The notes under the pieces were generated by a model. That model did no database searches. It saw nothing but the letters and a program-made list of their open reading frames with translations, and was not told the origin of the DNA. DNA of 8,471 nt, taken from contig QNFO01000034.1 of the NCBI GenBank assembly GCA_003646355.1, positions 1 through 8,471 of the forward strand, written 5' to 3'. Both the position numbers and the translations under genes were made by a program. The DNA is from Gammaproteobacteria bacterium (GTDB lineage: Bacteria > Pseudomonadota > Gammaproteobacteria > Pseudomonadales > Porticoccaceae). Positions 6,187-8,471 of this stretch are shown in pieces (position 1 is the first letter of the stretch; every line of letters begins with the position of its first letter).

Positions 6187-7410
6187 ATGCTCAATCGAGG
6201 AAAAAACACCGCGTCTGTTACGACAATTGGCATTAGCGCAGCAGTTTTAGCCCTGTCTACACCCCTACTTGCAAGAGCTGATAGCATCGACAAAGCCCTT
6301 AGCGAAGGTGATGTTTCTTTAAACCTGCGCTACCGCTATGAAAACGTCGATCAGGATGGCAAGCCGGAAGATGCCGATGCCTCGACCTTAAGATCAAGAC
6401 TCACCCTGAAATCGGGTGTGGTCGGTGGCTTCATGGGCCTGGTTGAAGTCGACAATGTCAGCTATATCGGCAGCGATCGTTTTAATAATACCGAGAACGG
6501 TAAAACTGACTACCCTGTGGTTGCTGATCCCGACTACACCGAAATCAATCAGCTCTTTTTCAGCTACGCCTACGATGACAACAATAAAGCCACCATTGGC
6601 CGCCAACGCATTAATCACAGTGGGCAGCGCTTTATTGGTGGTGTCGCCTGGCGCCAAAACGAACAAACTTTTGATGCCGTCCGCATACAATCCTCACCCC
6701 TCGATAAGCTAACAATCGACTACAGCTATATCTGGCGTGTGAATAGAATTTTTGGCCCCAATGGCGATGACAACAACTTCACCGGTGACAACCACGTCGC
6801 TATTGCCACCTATACATTTAACGAAAAACACAGCCTTGCCGGCTTCGCCTATTTACTCGACATGGATGAAGGCCCCGCGCTTTCCAGTAGCACCTACGGT
6901 CTTGAATATAAAGGTGGATTTAGCATCAACGACGACTTAAGTCTGGGGCTCAAGCTATCCTATGCCGAACAAAGCGACTACAAAGATAGCGCTTTAAATT
7001 ATGACGCCGCTTATTACTTCGGCGAATTCAGCGCCAAATTCAAGCCCCTCACAATCGCTGTTGGCCACGAAGTACTAGAAAGCGACAATGGCGTCAGCTT
7101 TAAAACGCCGCTGGCAACACTGCATAAATTCCAGGGTTTTGCCGACAAATTCCTCGTCACCCCCGCCGACGGCATTGAAGATTCCTATTTGAAAGTCTCA
7201 GGTAAACTCGGCGGCGTAAAACTTGTTGCGGTCTATCACGATTTTCAGGCCGAAACCGGCGGCATGGATTACGGCAGTGAAATCGACTTTGTCGCCGCTT
7301 ATACCTTCTGCAAAAAATACAGCGTATTGTTTAAATACGCTGCCTATGATGCTGACGACTATTCAACCGACACTGACAAAGCCTGGTTAATGGTAACGGC
7401 AGCCTTTTAA
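6187..7410 (+). CDS. Outer-membrane beta-barrel protein, alginate-export-like porin family
   Basis: This 407-residue protein has a signal peptide: hydrophobic core from about 12 to 28, then ARA and a likely cut after A31 before DSIDKAL. The mature part is rich in alternating hydrophobic strands with aromatic residues and ends in phenylalanine (MVTAAF), typical of Omp85/BAM-inserted barrels. The block GRQRINHSGQRFIGGVAW followed by RQNEQTFDA (138-164) is, from memory, typical of alginate-export-family proteins in marine gammaproteobacteria. The ATG at 6187 has CGGAG 7 nt upstream. A single cysteine near the C-terminus (in YTFCKKY) is unusual for such a barrel. The gene diverges from the CoA-transferase and is followed by a probable terminator. 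Its likely role is diffusion of a small anionic or hydrophobic substrate across the outer membrane. Membership of the alginate family does not mean alginate is the cargo, and no alginate genes are present. Confidence 0.85.
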   Translation: MLNRGKNTASVTTIGISAAVLALSTPLLARADSIDKALSEGDVSLNLRYRYENVDQDGKPEDADASTLRSRLTLKSGVVGGFMGLVEVDNVSYIGSDRFNNTENGKTDYPVVADPDYTEINQLFFSYAYDDNNKATIGRQRINHSGQRFIGGVAWRQNEQTFDAVRIQSSPLDKLTIDYSYIWRVNRIFGPNGDDNNFTGDNHVAIATYTFNEKHSLAGFAYLLDMDEGPALSSSTYGLEYKGGFSINDDLSLGLKLSYAEQSDYKDSALNYDAAYYFGEFSAKFKPLTIAVGHEVLESDNGVSFKTPLATLHKFQGFADKFLVTPADGIEDSYLKVSGKLGGVKLVAVYHDFQAETGGMDYGSEIDFVAAYTFCKKYSVLFKYAAYDADDYSTDTDKAWLMVTAAF

Positions 7411-7433
7411 TTAAAAAAACATCAAACAGTAGC

Positions 7434-7474
7434 AGGCGGCTGCAAATACCCCTTTAAATTGAGCCGCCTTGTTT
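7434..7474 (+). terminator. Probable intrinsic terminator after the outer-membrane protein gene
   Basis: AGGCGGCT (7434-7441) pairs perfectly with AGCCGCCT (7462-7469) around a 20-nt loop, followed by TTGTTT. It begins 24 nt past the stop. The long loop and the G in the T-run make it weaker than the other two terminators in the window. Confidence 0.6.
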
Positions 7475-7538
7475 CCAACGCTAATGCCTGCCCTTCTAGC
7501 CTTCTAACCAGGCATCCCTTTTACAGGTCTTTAACTGA

Positions 7539-7567
7539 CTGACCTCGATAGCCAAATACTCTATTAT
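7539..7567 (+). promoter_or_regulatory. Sigma70 promoter of the small channel gene
   Basis: CTGACC (7539-7544, four of six matches) is followed after 17 nt by TATTAT (7562-7567, five of six matches). Transcription would start near 7574, leaving about a 32-nt leader with GGAGG (7596-7600) before the ATG at 7606. It lies downstream of the probable terminator, so the channel gene is likely its own unit. Confidence 0.55.
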
Positions 7568-7605
7568 TCTACGCTACGTCGACATGAGTTTATTGGAGGA
7601 ATAAC

Positions 7606-7926
7606 ATGGCATTTACTTTCTTAGTTTTACACCAGTTTTTTTACATTATCTCTTTAACGATGCCACTGCTAACATTTCTTTTATTACTCATCGCCGGGTT
7701 AGGGCAATGGGTCGGCCACATTGAAAAGTGGGACAAATTCACCGCACTCTACTGGTCTTTTATCACCGCCCTGACGATTGGTTATGGCGACATTCGTCCC
7801 TACAAAAAAAGCAGCAGAACCTTATCCCTAATTATTGGCATGCTCGGCATTATGTTTACCGGCATTATTGTCGCCATTACCATTGCCGCAACAACCCACG
7901 CCATAAAGGCTACAGGCATTGAGTGA
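7606..7926 (+). CDS. Minimal two-transmembrane potassium-channel-like protein
   Basis: This 106-residue inner-membrane protein has the layout of a pore-only channel of the Ion_trans_2 type. The first hydrophobic helix spans about 10-36, the pore helix about 44-56, the selectivity filter TIGYGD lies at 57-62, and a second hydrophobic helix runs from about 73 to 98. TIGYGD is a close match to the canonical TVGYGD filter, so K+ selectivity is likely; four subunits would form one pore. The start is strong: GGAGG six nt before the ATG. There is no voltage sensor, RCK or cyclic-nucleotide domain, and only about 8 residues follow the second helix, so gating is not explained by the protein itself. 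It is flanked by the outer-membrane barrel gene upstream (same strand, separate promoter) and the convergent efflux gene downstream. Confidence 0.88.
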   Translation: MAFTFLVLHQFFYIISLTMPLLTFLLLLIAGLGQWVGHIEKWDKFTALYWSFITALTIGYGDIRPYKKSSRTLSLIIGMLGIMFTGIIVAITIAATTHAIKATGIE

Positions 7927-8007
7927 AGGTCCTAATAAAAAGGCCATTCAAGGACACTACCATCTCGATAATATGCCGGTAAATACAGCGTAAACTGTCC
8001 GAATAAA

Positions 8008-8471
8008 CTACTGCTTCTTTTTCTCCGCTTCGACTTCTTCCGGTACCCAGCCACCACCTAGTGATTGGTAGAGGGTGACCAGTGCATTCATAGAAGACTG
8101 ATAGGACTGGCTTTCATTTAGCTCTGCGCTAAAGAGACTACGACTCACTTCCTGTACTTCAAGATAATCGACAACACCGGCATCATAACGGGCCTGAGAC
8201 AAACGCTCGGCATTGCGCGCTGCCGCTGCCTGTCGACGATAAGCCTGATATTCCTGTCGGTAGGTACGCACGGCGACCAGGGCATCAGCCACTTCACGAA
8301 AGGCCTGCTGCAAGGTAGCTTCGTAGGCGTGCAAGGCTTGTTCAGCCCGTGCCCGTTGTGCATCGCTTTGTGCCTTTAACTGCCCCCAATTAAAAATCGG
8401 CGCAAAGAGACTACCGGCCACACCCCAGCTTTCTGCATCGCTATCATTGAGATCAGACAAGTCATCACTCA
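8008..8471 (-). CDS. Outer-membrane efflux protein (TolC/NodT-type), C-terminal part, cut by window edge
   Basis: The frame is open from the right edge to TAG at 8010-8008, giving about 154 residues of the C-terminal half. A TTG at 8460 is in frame, but the frame continues upstream, so it is not the start. Typical OEP/NodT features are visible: GSLFAPIFNWGQLKAQ opening the repeat, a long alanine- and glutamine-rich coiled-coil helix with AFREVADALVAVRTY, LSQARYDAGVVDYLEVQ, and LVTLYQSLGGGW near the end. The last residues are a charged tail (EEVEAEKKKQ). Such proteins form the trimeric outer-membrane duct of tripartite RND-type efflux pumps; the pump and adaptor genes would lie outside the window. 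It converges on the small channel gene with an 81-bp gap that holds no clear terminator. Confidence 0.93.
   Translation of the reverse strand, partial: SDDLSDLNDSDAESWGVAGSLFAPIFNWGQLKAQSDAQRARAEQALHAYEATLQQAFREVADALVAVRTYRQEYQAYRRQAAAARNAERLSQARYDAGVVDYLEVQEVSRSLFSAELNESQSYQSSMNALVTLYQSLGGGWVPEEVEAEKKKQ

Noticed and set aside
7929..7953. GTCCT/AGGAC inverted repeat between the channel and efflux genes
   Set aside because: Only 5 bp with a 15-nt loop and no T-run on either strand, so it is not a convincing terminator.

Overview
The window looks like a piece of chromosome from a free-living, probably marine or aquatic gammaproteobacterium. The basis is moderate GC content, a NodT-type outer-membrane efflux protein, an alginate-export-like outer-membrane barrel, and a c-di-GMP/CheY-type signalling operon. 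This placement is inference and no ribosomal or other taxonomic marker is present. No mobile element, tRNA, rRNA or CRISPR array was seen.

Layout. Positions 1-5915 are read leftwards (minus strand). In order of transcription they hold a CoA-transferase (5915-4632) with its own terminator, a full-length luciferase-like flavin monooxygenase (4426-3329) with its own terminator, a tightly coupled three-gene signalling operon (3094-1165: stand-alone receiver, CheC-like phosphatase, PAS-GGDEF diguanylate cyclase), a 403-bp non-coding gap, and a second luciferase-like monooxygenase (761 to the left edge, partial). Diverging from the CoA-transferase, on the plus strand, are an outer-membrane beta-barrel protein (6187-7410) and a very small two-helix potassium-channel-like protein (7606-7926). 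The right edge holds the C-terminal part of a TolC/NodT-type efflux outer-membrane protein on the minus strand (8471-8008, partial).

How the parts may work together. The two monooxygenases are obvious paralogues and resemble the LuxA branch of the luciferase-like family, but both have glycine where LuxA has its reactive cysteine. With the CoA-transferase and the outer-membrane barrel they suggest uptake and oxidative breakdown of a hydrophobic or carboxylic substrate; the substrate cannot be read from the sequence. The signalling operon reads as a complete small circuit. The receiver has an intact phosphorylation site, the CheC-like protein has both phosphatase motifs, and the cyclase has an intact GGEEF active site and RxxD inhibitory site. 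Stop/start overlaps link the three genes. The receiver has no output domain, so its target is unknown; the cyclase is the natural candidate. No histidine kinase lies in the window.

The signalling operon and the gaps around it are the parts most worth following up. Two confident intrinsic terminators, one probable one, one good sigma70 promoter and several weaker regulatory candidates are listed.
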